The notes below the pieces were generated by a model. It was not told the origin of the DNA and did no database searches. It worked only from the letters and a program-made list of their open reading frames with translations. From Prostheceraeus crozeri (lineage: Eukaryota; Platyhelminthes; Polycladida; Euryleptidae): a DNA stretch of 64,000 nt. The stretch is from NCBI GenBank assembly GCA_907163375.1, contig CAJQUW010001433.1, positions 1-64,000 of the forward strand. The letters run 5' to 3'. Of this stretch, positions 21,334 to 27,969 are shown piece after piece; position 1 is the first letter of the stretch; each line of letters opens with the position of its first letter. The position numbers and the translations under genes were made by a program.

Positions 21334-22782
21334 GTTGAATTCACGAATAAAGCGTAGCATATTTTCACGTTGAGCTACTTGATTGGCATTTTCATGAACC
21401 ATGTGTGCAATAAAACGCTCTTTTGTATCCAACATCTGTAACAGACGCTCCATTGTTGTATCGGTGTATACACCATTCCCATCCCCTCGATCAGGGTGTT
21501 GTACTACCGTTTGAAATCGCTGTTCTAATTGGTGGAGTACACGTCGTCGGTTTTCTAAACGCTGCTCTTGTAATGTAATAGAATCATGAAGTAAATTCAC
21601 AATAATTGAATTTTTAAGTGCATTTAACTCAGTGATGTATTGTTGCCCATTCTCAAGTATCGGTGGATGTACTTCATACTGATGAGGATCTGCTAGAGGG
21701 TTTGCCCCTTGATCATGTCTCGGATTAGGTAGAGGATTTGTCCCTTGATCTCGTCTCGGATTAGGTAGAGGATTTGTCCCTTGATCTCGTCTTGGAATGG
21801 GTAGAGGGTTTGTCCCTTGATCTCGTCTTGGAATGGGTAGAGGGTTTGTCCCTTGATCATGTCTGAAAATCATAGGGGGAGGAGGTGATGTACCAATATG
21901 TCGATTATTTGCAACTTGATTATAACTATCGACATAGGCATTCTCAATCTCAGTTCTCATTGGATTCGGTAAGGCACTATGAAGTAATGTGGGTTGTATG
22001 AGAGGTTCTGGAATATCCCCTACCTGTAACGGTGCCAAATCTTCCCCCTGTAATTCTCGCAATTCATCAATCCATGGTCTCTCATCCACTACTTGTGGTA
22101 TTTCATCTCTAAAATGATCTGGTAAATTCGGTTGTGGTGAATATGGGGACAGTAAATCCGAATAGGCTACATCCCCCATCGCTCTTTCCATCACATCCAT
22201 AGGAAGCTGTTGTTGAATCATTGTATAACGGTCCACTCCATCATCTGGCATACCTTCCACCAATGCACGTAAGGCTTCATCTGCATCAAATTCTGGTACT
22301 GGGGCTGGTGTTGGTACTGGGGCTGGTGTTGGTACTGGGGCTGGTGTTGGTACTGGGGCTGGGGCTGGTGCTGGTGCTGGTGCTGGGTTGTCATGGTCAC
22401 TTGCATCCAAATCTACATTATGATTGGTTGTATTAAGTGTCTTAAATATTCGTTTGATTTGCATACGTTGTTCTGTATTTATTCGCTCCCCTTGACATAC
22501 ATGATTGAGATGTTGTCTCACAAATCTATCTAATCGTGCTTTACCAGCATCTTGTGGTAGAACTTTCATACACTTGTAACATACATATTTAAAGCGATCC
22601 GTCACATTACGTGCATGGGATATTGCAATTGCATTGGGTTTATTCTTATGTCTGCGACGTAAATGTTCATTCATGCGATGTGTTCGAAATGGAAGTCTAC
22701 AGAATGTACATAATGACATTTTCATACATCGTCTCGCCCGCCTCTCCGGACTTTCCACTTCACCACCTTCCATCTCAATCAT
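21331..22782 (-). CDS. Zinc-finger protein with two low-complexity repeats
   Basis: 483 residues. The N-terminus has a C2H2-like finger (Cys25, Cys28, His40, His45; CTFCRLPF...HLRRRH) and a second Cys/His cluster (VCYKC, HLNHVC at about 68-96). A PAPAPVPT run covers roughly residues 132-163. Five units of a 12-residue RRDQGTNPLPIP repeat cover roughly 308-362. The C-terminal 110 residues look coiled-coil (HDSITLQEQRLENRRRVLH, LHQLEQRF). It is probably a DNA-binding scaffold or regulator with trimeric or dimeric C-terminus. No family is recognised. Upstream lie a CRE-like palindrome and TTACGTAA. Confidence 0.6.
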   Translation of the reverse strand: MIEMEGGEVESPERRARRCMKMSLCTFCRLPFRTHRMNEHLRRRHKNKPNAIAISHARNVTDRFKYVCYKCMKVLPQDAGKARLDRFVRQHLNHVCQGERINTEQRMQIKRIFKTLNTTNHNVDLDASDHDNPAPAPAPAPAPVPTPAPVPTPAPVPTPAPVPEFDADEALRALVEGMPDDGVDRYTMIQQQLPMDVMERAMGDVAYSDLLSPYSPQPNLPDHFRDEIPQVVDERPWIDELRELQGEDLAPLQVGDIPEPLIQPTLLHSALPNPMRTEIENAYVDSYNQVANNRHIGTSPPPPMIFRHDQGTNPLPIPRRDQGTNPLPIPRRDQGTNPLPNPRRDQGTNPLPNPRHDQGANPLADPHQYEVHPPILENGQQYITELNALKNSIIVNLLHDSITLQEQRLENRRRVLHQLEQRFQTVVQHPDRGDGNGVYTDTTMERLLQMLDTKERFIAHMVHENANQVAQRENMLRFIREFN

Positions 22783-22784
22783 AT

Positions 22785-22819
22785 TGACGTCATCATTCTA
22801 ACGTCATCATTTTACGTAA
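22785..22819. promoter_or_regulatory. CRE-like palindrome, direct repeat and TTACGTAA before the zinc-finger gene
   Basis: TGACGTCA at 22,785-22,792 is the consensus CREB/ATF site. ACGTCATCATT occurs twice, 14 bases apart. TTACGTAA at 22,812-22,819 is 30 bases before the ATG and recurs 35 bases before the packaging-ATPase ATG. Confidence 0.45.
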
Positions 22820-22932
22820 AGTCATATCTTCGCCCCCATGACTGCACTCTTCTCATCCTCTTCTTATGTTGTTCATCATATCGCCCCCAATACCGTCTTC
22901 CACGACATACACTCTTTCGTTGACCTCGTTTG

Positions 22933-23127
22933 TTACGTATCACGCTGGGTTTGGTTGTTACCATTACGATTTCTCACCTTTTCTTCATTCATGTTACTTA
23001 ATGAAGTTGTTACTTCCTCTAATTCTTGGACAGCTGCTTGCCACCTCATACCATTATGTCTCCTTATAATTATCTCCCGTATTCTTTTCAAGACTTGTAA
23101 GATAATCGTAAGGACCACAAGGATCAT
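22933..23127 (-). CDS. Small protein with N-terminal hydrophobic segment
   Basis: 64 residues. MILVVLTIILQVLKRI is a short hydrophobic helix followed by a basic stretch (REIIIRRHNG) and a helical, Asn/Gln-rich tail. No TATA or TAAGTAA motif is correctly placed for this Met. A second Met (MRWQAAVQ) follows an ATTATAAGG by a few bases. It overlaps the next small open frame in another frame. It is plausible but unproven. Confidence 0.4.
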   Translation of the reverse strand: MILVVLTIILQVLKRIREIIIRRHNGMRWQAAVQELEEVTTSLSNMNEEKVRNRNGNNQTQRDT

Positions 23128-23194
23128 GTTGAGTTAGACAGAGAACCAAAAAGGAACTAATCATAAGAAAAATCATTATCCCTCCATACACCAT
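23054..23194 (-). CDS. Tiny putative membrane protein
   Basis: 46 residues. The N-terminal MIFLMISSFLVLCL is hydrophobic and could be a signal anchor, followed by a polar tail with HDPCGPYDY. It overlaps the start of the 64-residue frame by about 74 bases. A TAAGTAG lies 10 bases upstream, closer than for other genes. Weakly supported. Confidence 0.3.
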   Translation of the reverse strand: MVYGGIMIFLMISSFLVLCLTQHDPCGPYDYLTSLEKNTGDNYKET

Positions 23195-23241
23195 TCCCTC
23201 ATCTACTTAAAACATCATTGTCATATAACATTCCATATATT

Positions 23242-24033
23242 TTACACAGATTTTGATTTACATGTAGTGGTGTTAGACCAAGCCATATCATGGAGTTTAT
23301 GCCATGGTTGGCGGTTTACAAATACTGTTTTTCCTGTAAAGGATTCACAATTGTCTTTTGAAATACCAAAGTAATATAACACAATTTCAACACAATCTGC
23401 TAAAGAGCAGTGATATCCATGTGCCCATCTATAACGTTGACATTCTGTATTACTCGATTTCTTCGGTTTTTTATAAAGGTAATGGGTTTGTTTAGGACAT
23501 ACCATCTTTGAACATCCAATAGGTATTTCTTCATCCCGCACTTTTACCGCTGCTAAATGGCTTGGTTCCTTTACACGTTGATTCCATTGTTTCAAAAACA
23601 CATCTATCACATGAAATCTGTTCAAGATCACAGGCTTTAAGAAATTGAACTCCGCTGTTGATGGACCAGCCATCAGAATATCATATACAGGTCCATGTCG
23701 TTGTTCATTAATATGTATAAATTTTTTTAATAATGCTTGTGCATCTTCATAGCATAATCCTTCATTCATTCGTATCTCTTTACCAATTCCATGAATATAT
23801 CTCACATCAAATCGTTCATTGTAATAACACAATCCGGAGGATGTAATTGGTAATCCAGAAACCGTGTCCGTTACAGAGGGTTGAATCAATACATGAAACG
23901 TCTCCACAAATAATATACCCCATGCACGTTCTTGTATCCATAAACACGTCACCTCTGCCAAATCCGTATCTCCTTCCGTATCCACCACCAGATAATTGAG
24001 GATCACATCACCTAATGGGTGCGTCATTGTCAT
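23242..24033 (-). CDS. DEDDh-type 3'-5' exonuclease-like protein
   Basis: 263 residues. Motif I is VVDTEGD (Asp18, Glu20) in the middle of a strand and followed by AEVTCLWI. Motif II is probably PSTAEFNFL with Glu128 or the downstream IDVF Asp144. Motif III is HCSLADCVEI (His208, Asp213), the H-x4-D of the DEDDh subclass. The RNase T/DnaQ superfamily trims DNA or RNA 3' ends. A role in replication, repair, or removal of host nucleic acid is possible. A basic, Cys-containing insert (KKPKKSSNTECQR) precedes motif III. TATATAAG lies 29 bases before the ATG. Motif II departs from the standard Asp, so activity is uncertain. Confidence 0.6.
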   Translation of the reverse strand: MTMTHPLGDVILNYLVVDTEGDTDLAEVTCLWIQERAWGILFVETFHVLIQPSVTDTVSGLPITSSGLCYYNERFDVRYIHGIGKEIRMNEGLCYEDAQALLKKFIHINEQRHGPVYDILMAGPSTAEFNFLKPVILNRFHVIDVFLKQWNQRVKEPSHLAAVKVRDEEIPIGCSKMVCPKQTHYLYKKPKKSSNTECQRYRWAHGYHCSLADCVEIVLYYFGISKDNCESFTGKTVFVNRQPWHKLHDMAWSNTTTCKSKSV

Positions 24034-24061
24034 AAATTTACACTCTTGTCCACACCTTCAA

Positions 24062-24069
24062 CTTATATA
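24062..24069 (-). promoter_or_regulatory. TATA box for the exonuclease-like gene
   Basis: TATATAAG, 29 bases before the ATG at 24,033. Confidence 0.65.
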
Positions 24070-24095
24070 TCTTTGCTATTGTGCATTAACATAGT

Positions 24096-24530
24096 TTATG
24101 CACGGAAGACAACAACCGTTTGATGTATATCCATAGAACACCATGGGCATTGTAGCAACCAATTTGTTTCATAACATTCTTTACACACTATACAATGTCC
24201 ACATGGAATAAATAATATTAACAACTCACTTATACGACACATAATACATCGTATTTCCTGAAGTAATGTACGTGTCTCCTTTTCCAATCGTACTCTTTCC
24301 TCACGTGCCTCAATGGATGGGTACATGGTTACAGTCTCACCCATCTTACACGTAATAGATCCAAATGTTACCTTCTTCACTTTTTTAACTGGAATCCCTT
24401 CTTCATAATCCAATAAACGTTCTATTAATGCACCTGCACTAATCTTCTCTTCACAATGTGTCACAATTTTAATCACTTCTTCTGAATATCCCAATTCTAA
24501 TGCTACACACCACGCTGTTGGTAAAGACAT
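24096..24530 (-). CDS. IAP-like UBA-RING protein (putative E3 ubiquitin ligase)
   Basis: 144 residues, started at MSLPTAW because TATATAAG lies 29 bases upstream; a longer frame would begin before the box. Residues about 5-45 resemble the UBA domain of IAP proteins (ALELGYSEEVIKIV, LIERLLDYEEG). Residues 95-131 form a RING: C95-x2-C98-x11-C110-x-H112-x3-C116-x2-C119-x8-C128-x2-C131, with FIPCGHCIVCKEC very close to the FVPCGHLVTCKQC of XIAP-type RINGs. The tail after the RING (MDIHQTVVVF) also matches. There is no BIR domain. IAP RINGs ubiquitinate caspases and signalling proteins; this one could block cell death or immune signalling during element activity. Probably captured from a host. Confidence 0.8.
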   Translation of the reverse strand: MSLPTAWCVALELGYSEEVIKIVTHCEEKISAGALIERLLDYEEGIPVKKVKKVTFGSITCKMGETVTMYPSIEAREERVRLEKETRTLLQEIRCIMCRISELLILFIPCGHCIVCKECYETNWLLQCPWCSMDIHQTVVVFRA

Positions 24531-24558
24531 CCTTCTGATAAATCTTTGAAACCCTCCC

Positions 24559-24566
24559 CTTATATA
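24559..24566 (-). promoter_or_regulatory. TATA box for the UBA-RING gene
   Basis: TATATAAG, 29 bases before the chosen ATG. Confidence 0.65.
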
Positions 24567-24598
24567 GAGAAAGAAAAACACATGCTTTGTTCTGTATG

Positions 24599-24604
24599 TT
24601 TATT
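24599..24604 (-). terminator. Polyadenylation signal AATAAA (361-residue gene)
   Basis: AATAAA directly follows the TAA stop of the 361-residue gene. Confidence 0.5.
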
Positions 24605-25690
24605 TTACACAACAACAAGTACTTTTTCATCATCATCGTCATTATCATCACAGTCATTATCATCACCGTCATCTTCATCATCTGAGTCATATTCTGTATC
24701 ATTGTTTACAGTATGTCTACTTTGCATAATGTACTGTATTTCCAATTCCATTTTACGCTTTTCCATATAGCGCATGTAGTTAGCACGTACACGATACATA
24801 GTCCGAAAGTAGAAAGTATAACCATCATCATATATTTTTAACCGTTGTGTTGGTGTACACGCATTTTGATACAAATGAATTGTTATATAGGTTTGAATAC
24901 GTATAGGAATAGGGGTGTTTGGATGGGATTCACTGATCCGATGTCTTTGTACATTAACACGTACTCGATGAGGAAAATAGAAACTTTGAATCATGTCTCT
25001 AAACGCGTCAGATTGTACTATCTCCAATTCTTCGTTCCATATTTTCCATTTCTCATCGGGGGTTCCAAATGGTAAATCCAAAAGTTCAAAATCATCATGC
25101 TTCGTCTGTTCCTTCATCCGTTTGGCCCGCTTCTTGAGTCGATGGAAAGGGAGAGGGTCATTTACACTCATTTCTCCAACCATCTCTTCCTCGTCCATTC
25201 TCTCTCTACCTTCATCCTCACTAAGGTGGTGTACAATCTCCTCTCCTCGTCGTTTCAAACCTCGTCGTTTGTTCACTTGATTGGCACACACAATCGCGTC
25301 AGATAATCGAATCACATCCATCGGTGTATATGGGCGTAATGAGGTACTATGAATAATCAAACTTGGATACTTCATTCCAAACACAGTCTTTACACTCTTG
25401 TCCTTGAAGTAGGATAGATTTGGACCTCTGTATGGATTCAATGGATCCGGTACCAAATACGCCCCCATATCTGACGTATGCATTCGTACTGCTCCTTTAA
25501 AGGAAGATAGATAACGAGTTGCCATTTCTTGTTCATTCAAGATACATTCACCACTCTGTCTATCCTTCATAATAATCGCGTCACTGTCCATTGTCATTGT
25601 ATAACTACATGTTGGAGGAGATTTCCAGCACCGTTGCACTCCTTCTCTAATACTCTGCTTCTCAACCATCTCTCGCAGCGTCTGTTCCAT
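24605..25690 (-). CDS. Hypothetical protein with acidic tail
   Basis: 361 residues from MEQTLREM; an earlier in-frame TTG is ignored. The first half is globular, with FKGAVRMHTSDMGAYLVPDP and FGMKYPSLIIHSTSLRPYT. A charged middle holds two basic clusters (KRRGLKRRGEE, RLKKRAKRMKEQ) that could be nuclear signals. The second half is beta/helical (YFPHRVRVNVQRHRI, YTFYFRTMYRVRANYM). The last 30 residues are almost pure Asp/Glu, broken only by Gly, Asn and Cys. An acidic tail may bind histones or basic core peptides. TATATAAA lies 28 bases upstream. No family is recognised. Confidence 0.6.
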   Translation of the reverse strand: MEQTLREMVEKQSIREGVQRCWKSPPTCSYTMTMDSDAIIMKDRQSGECILNEQEMATRYLSSFKGAVRMHTSDMGAYLVPDPLNPYRGPNLSYFKDKSVKTVFGMKYPSLIIHSTSLRPYTPMDVIRLSDAIVCANQVNKRRGLKRRGEEIVHHLSEDEGRERMDEEEMVGEMSVNDPLPFHRLKKRAKRMKEQTKHDDFELLDLPFGTPDEKWKIWNEELEIVQSDAFRDMIQSFYFPHRVRVNVQRHRISESHPNTPIPIRIQTYITIHLYQNACTPTQRLKIYDDGYTFYFRTMYRVRANYMRYMEKRKMELEIQYIMQSRHTVNNDTEYDSDDEDDGDDNDCDDNDDDDEKVLVVV

Positions 25691-25698
25691 AACTACAA

Positions 25699-25968
25699 TC
25701 AATCATGATCTGTACGGTTTATATAGGGTTTTGGCTGATTCATCTCATACACTGTATATTGTAAATGGCCCTTTACATCGCCCACGTGTCTCGGTTGTAA
25801 TTCTCGTTGTGCTTGACGGTAAACACTCTCCGACACAGTCATTGTACATCGTGTCTCTCCTTCTAATGCATTATCCAACACCTGATAGACTTCCTCCATA
25901 GTAGTTTTTACACCTCCCACGGGGAAAAGGGATTGAAAATAATCCTCAGACATATCACTCCACTCCAT
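25699..25968 (-). CDS. Hypothetical 89-residue protein
   Basis: Acidic N-terminus (MEWSDMSEDYFQSLF), then TMEEVYQVLDNALEGETRCTM, which looks helical, and a C-terminal beta-like part (GHLQYTVYEMN). It overlaps the leader of the acidic-tail gene. ATTATAAGTAA lies 25 bases before the ATG. No family is recognised. Confidence 0.5.
   Translation of the reverse strand: MEWSDMSEDYFQSLFPVGGVKTTMEEVYQVLDNALEGETRCTMTVSESVYRQAQRELQPRHVGDVKGHLQYTVYEMNQPKPYINRTDHD
25718..25725 (-). promoter_or_regulatory. TATA box for the acidic-tail gene
   Basis: TATATAAA, 28 bases before the ATG at 25,690. Confidence 0.65.
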
Positions 25969-25992
25969 TATAATACTTTTGATCCTCCTTCT

Positions 25993-25999
25993 TTACTTA
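25993..25999 (-). promoter_or_regulatory. TAAGTAA motif before the 89-residue gene
   Basis: TAAGTAA within ATTATAAGTAAAG, 25 bases before the ATG. Confidence 0.45.
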
Positions 26000-26028
26000 T
26001 AATCATCTCCTTCTCAATCTAAATTTAA

Positions 26029-26175
26029 TTAACCCTCATCCCTTGCAGCTCCTGTAGCGCCTGCTAACAACCCCTTCAATACACGATACTGTGTAGTGTC
26101 CATAAAATTTTTAATCCGTCCCCCACCTCTTTGCCGTCGTCTTCGTCTTCGTCTTCGTCGACCACAGTATACCAT
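26029..26175 (-). CDS. pX/mu-like Arg-rich core peptide, copy 4
   Basis: 48 residues. MVYCG is followed by nine arginines, then QRGGGRIKNF and a short Ala/Gly helix (VLKGLLAGATGAARDEG). It shares the plan M-x-Y-x then poly-Arg then QRGG with three upstream neighbours. QRGG-G fits the adenain cleavage rule. It resembles adenovirus pX/mu, whose Arg-rich peptide compacts DNA after cleavage at an RGG site. A TAAGTA motif lies 31 bases before the ATG. Confidence 0.6.
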   Translation of the reverse strand: MVYCGRRRRRRRRRQRGGGRIKNFMDTTQYRVLKGLLAGATGAARDEG

Positions 26176-26205
26176 AATGTTACCATCTCCACACACCTTA
26201 CACTC

Positions 26206-26211
26206 TACTTA
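26206..26211 (-). promoter_or_regulatory. TAAGTA(G) motif before pX-like copy 4
   Basis: TATAAGTAG, 31 bases before the ATG; combines a TATA-like start with the TAAGTA word. Confidence 0.4.
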
Positions 26212-26214
26212 TAA

Positions 26215-26442
26215 TCATCTACGTCTACGTCTACGTCTACGTCTTCCAGCTCCAAATATTTTTTTTGCTACTTTCTTCGCCGCAATACCCCCAGCTGTTG
26301 CTGCTGCTGATGTTGCTGCAGCTTTCCCCGCCATGGCTAATATGGGGAGAATTGCTGCTGGAAGAATCCCACCTCGTTGTCGTGGTTTTCCACGGTACAC
26401 TGTCATCCCACCTCGATGTCGTCGTCTACCACGGTACACCAT
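26215..26442 (-). CDS. pX/mu-like Arg-rich core peptide, copy 3
   Basis: 75 residues from MVYRGRRRHRGG; an earlier in-frame TTG is ignored. Two N-terminal modules each end in RGG (RRRHRGG-M and KPRQRGG-I). A long hydrophobic Ala-rich stretch follows (ILPAAILPILAMAGKAAATS, then AAATAGGIAAKK), and the C-terminus is nine arginines. RQRGGILP is strikingly like the RMRGGILP of adenovirus pX. It has a possible membrane-active or DNA-packing role. A TAAGTAA motif lies 30 bases before the ATG. Confidence 0.7.
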   Translation of the reverse strand: MVYRGRRRHRGGMTVYRGKPRQRGGILPAAILPILAMAGKAAATSAAATAGGIAAKKVAKKIFGAGRRRRRRRRR

Positions 26443-26471
26443 AGTGATTATCCAACACAAAACACCACCCT

Positions 26472-26478
26472 TTACTTA
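26472..26478 (-). promoter_or_regulatory. TAAGTAA motif before pX-like copy 3
   Basis: TAAGTAA, 30 bases before the ATG at 26,442; overlaps the stop codon of copy 2. Confidence 0.5.
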
Positions 26479-26666
26479 GAACGAGCAACACGAGTAAGTC
26501 TATGTAGTAATGTAGGACCTGTTCCTACATCTCGATGTTTCAATACTTTGAATACTTTATTAAGTACACGTGGTACAATTGGAATTGGAATTGGACCGAC
26601 GAAAAAACCACCCCTCTGACGTCGTCTTCGTCTTCGTCTTCGTCTACCACGATACGGCATTGTCAT
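26472..26666 (-). CDS. pX/mu-like Arg-rich core peptide, copy 2
   Basis: 64 residues. MTMPYRG is followed by nine arginines and QRGGFFVGPIPIPIVP, then a basic helix (LNKVFKVLKHRDVG). QRGG-F fits the adenain rule. MPY at residue 3 aligns with the start of copy 1, so that Met may be the true start. Confidence 0.62.
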   Translation of the reverse strand: MTMPYRGRRRRRRRRRQRGGFFVGPIPIPIVPRVLNKVFKVLKHRDVGTGPTLLHRLTRVARSK

Positions 26667-26685
26667 AGTAACATTCCATTCACTG

Positions 26686-26692
26686 TTACTTA
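26686..26692 (-). promoter_or_regulatory. TAAGTAA motif before pX-like copy 2
   Basis: TAAGTAA, 20 bases before the first ATG and 26 before the second; overlaps the stop of copy 1. Confidence 0.45.
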
Positions 26693-26851
26693 GCGCTTTC
26701 GTTTATTCTTAATACGTCTGATTGCTTTCCTTGCTATATGACGTGATACACCCTTTGTAATATCTCCTGCAAAATGTTTACCAAGTAGTCCCGCTAAAGG
26801 TATAAGAATACCCCCTCTCTGACGTCTTCGTCTTCGTCTATAATATGGCAT
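26690..26851 (-). CDS. pX/mu-like Arg-rich core peptide, copy 1
   Basis: 53 residues. MPYY, six arginines, QRGGILIPLAGLLGKHFAG and a basic tail ending IKNKRKR. The QRGGILIPL segment is very like the MRGGILPLL of adenovirus pX. QRGG-I fits the adenain rule. A TAAGTAA motif lies 28 bases before the ATG. Confidence 0.68.
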   Translation of the reverse strand: MPYYRRRRRRQRGGILIPLAGLLGKHFAGDITKGVSRHIARKAIRRIKNKRKR

Positions 26852-26878
26852 GATTCATACAATCTACCATGTATATGA

Positions 26879-26885
26879 TTACTTA
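26879..26885 (-). promoter_or_regulatory. TAAGTAA motif before pX-like copy 1
   Basis: TTTAAGTAA, 28 bases before the ATG at 26,851. Confidence 0.5.
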
Positions 26886-26939
26886 AACTTCTAAATCCCA
26901 TACCCATTCATTCAAAAGAATCAAGGCTTACCATGTAAG

Positions 26940-26945
26940 TTTATT
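26940..26945 (-). terminator. Polyadenylation signal AATAAA
   Basis: AATAAA 20 bases beyond the end of the open frame at 26,965. Confidence 0.45.
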
Positions 26946-26964
26946 GAAAGATAAAGCAAATACA

Positions 26965-27472
26965 TCACTGAAAGACACTATCTAACTCCACAACATGAAG
27001 AATTGTTTCATCAAGTAAATCTACCTCTTGTCTCACATTTAATCGTGAAGAGTGTCCATGAAAGTATTGTTGTGGTCGTGGTCGTGGTATCTGAGGGATA
27101 AATCGACGTAGTCCCAATTGAAGTACTGGCGATCCTGCCCTTGAGTTGGGGGGGGTTATTCTCCTTCTCCTTATCCTTCTCGTACGTCTCCCACTCTTCA
27201 TCCGTCATTTCACTAAAATTCGTCCGAATGGAAGATGGTGAATTTAGAAATCTGTCCAACTGTGTAATATCTGGTGAAAACCTTGGAGGTTGATTGTCCA
27301 TCGGGGTAGGTGTCACTAACTCTGGAAGTCCTTCATCATGCAATTCACTCAAATCGGGCCACGATCCCCATCCAGACGGAAGATCAGTTGGCCAGTCTTC
27401 AGCGTCCGTCTCTGGAACCAACACGTCGGGAATGGTAATTCGCAATGGTTGAAGTAACGTGATGTCAGGCAT
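26965..27472 (-). CDS. Hypothetical gene region, acidic then basic
   Basis: The first ATG (MPDITLLQPLRITIPDVLVP) follows TATATAAA by 48 bases. The N-terminal 115 residues are acidic and Pro/Asp-rich (WPTDLPSGWGSWPDLSELHD, DEEWETYEKDKEKENNPPQ). A second open frame overlapping the end is Arg/Pro-rich (GRRTRRIRRRR, IPRPRPQQYF) and closes with DLLDETILHVVELD just before the AATAAA. I treat the two as one unresolved region of the fossil element. No family is recognised. Confidence 0.4.
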
Positions 27473-27519
27473 GTTCACTTGCACAACTTAAAATATGAAA
27501 CAAATGATCTCAACAGTCG

Positions 27520-27527
27520 TTTATATA
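27520..27527 (-). promoter_or_regulatory. TATA box of the acidic hypothetical gene
   Basis: TATATAAA, 48 bases before the first ATG at 27,472. Confidence 0.5.
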
Positions 27528-27535
27528 AAGTTTTT

Positions 27536-27592
27536 GGGTCCTCTAAAAGGTATCGGGTCCTTTAAAAGGTATCGGGTCCTCTATCGGGTCCC
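27536..27592. repeat. Internal GGGTCC array resembling TIR words
   Basis: Four GGGTCC words at 27,536, 27,555, 27,574 and 27,586, the first three in 19-base units reading GGGTCCTYTAAAAGGTATC. The same word dominates the TIRs. The array overlaps the C-terminal codons of the next small gene. Confidence 0.8.
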
Positions 27593-27801
27593 TTCCACAA
27601 TCCATCTCTCCAATAATTTGATTGTCGTTGATGACTCACTATCGTCGCTTTCAGCACAAAGTCGCATGTGTCCTCACACTCTCTGATCTTCTCTGGATTC
27701 TTCGATTTATAGGCTCTCCTCTTATATCTTTCAATCATTTGTTTGATGGTCTTCATCTCCTCACGCTGCCTTACTCTCAACTCTTCTCGTGTTTCTACCA
27801 T
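27562..27801 (-). CDS. Hypothetical helical 79-residue protein
   Basis: Starts at MVETREELRVRQREEM, chosen because TATATAAG lies 32 bases before it; a longer frame would start inside the box. Mostly charged helix (EEMKTIKQMIERYKRRAYKS), then CEDTCDF and a C-terminus WKGPDRGPDTF that is encoded by the GGGTCC array. No family is recognised. Confidence 0.5.
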   Translation of the reverse strand: MVETREELRVRQREEMKTIKQMIERYKRRAYKSKNPEKIRECEDTCDFVLKATIVSHQRQSNYWRDGLWKGPDRGPDTF

Positions 27802-27832
27802 GATTATGATTATGACACTCATTTCATCCACT

Positions 27833-27840
27833 CTTATATA
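27833..27840 (-). promoter_or_regulatory. TATA box of the 79-residue gene
   Basis: TATATAAG, 32 bases before the ATG at 27,801. Confidence 0.6.
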
Positions 27841-27849
27841 CATCTCTCA

Positions 27850-27888
27850 AAGGACCCGATCCCTTCACGGGTCCCCTTCAGGGGACCC
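27850..27888. repeat. TIR-like GGGTCCC palindrome
   Basis: AGGACCCGATCCC precedes a perfect 8-bp inverted pair, GGGTCCCC-TTCA-GGGGACCC, at 27,869-27,888. With the array at 27,536 it brackets the 79-residue gene. Confidence 0.75.
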
Positions 27889-27969
27889 TGAAATTACCTC
27901 GTTTGTCCACCCGTCCATTCAATGTCAGTCAATGCACCGGTATGAATAATCTGCACCCATACCTTCTTC

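Noticed and set aside
22838-23137. Plus-strand hydrophobic open frame
   Set aside because: It runs against the gene direction of the block, has no upstream signal, and overlaps minus-strand small frames.
24531-24581. N-terminal extension of the UBA-RING protein
   Set aside because: It spans the TATA box; the Met at 24,530 has the standard spacing.
27802-27843. Earlier Met codons for the 79-residue protein
   Set aside because: The first lies inside the TATA box and the second too close after it to be in the transcript leader.
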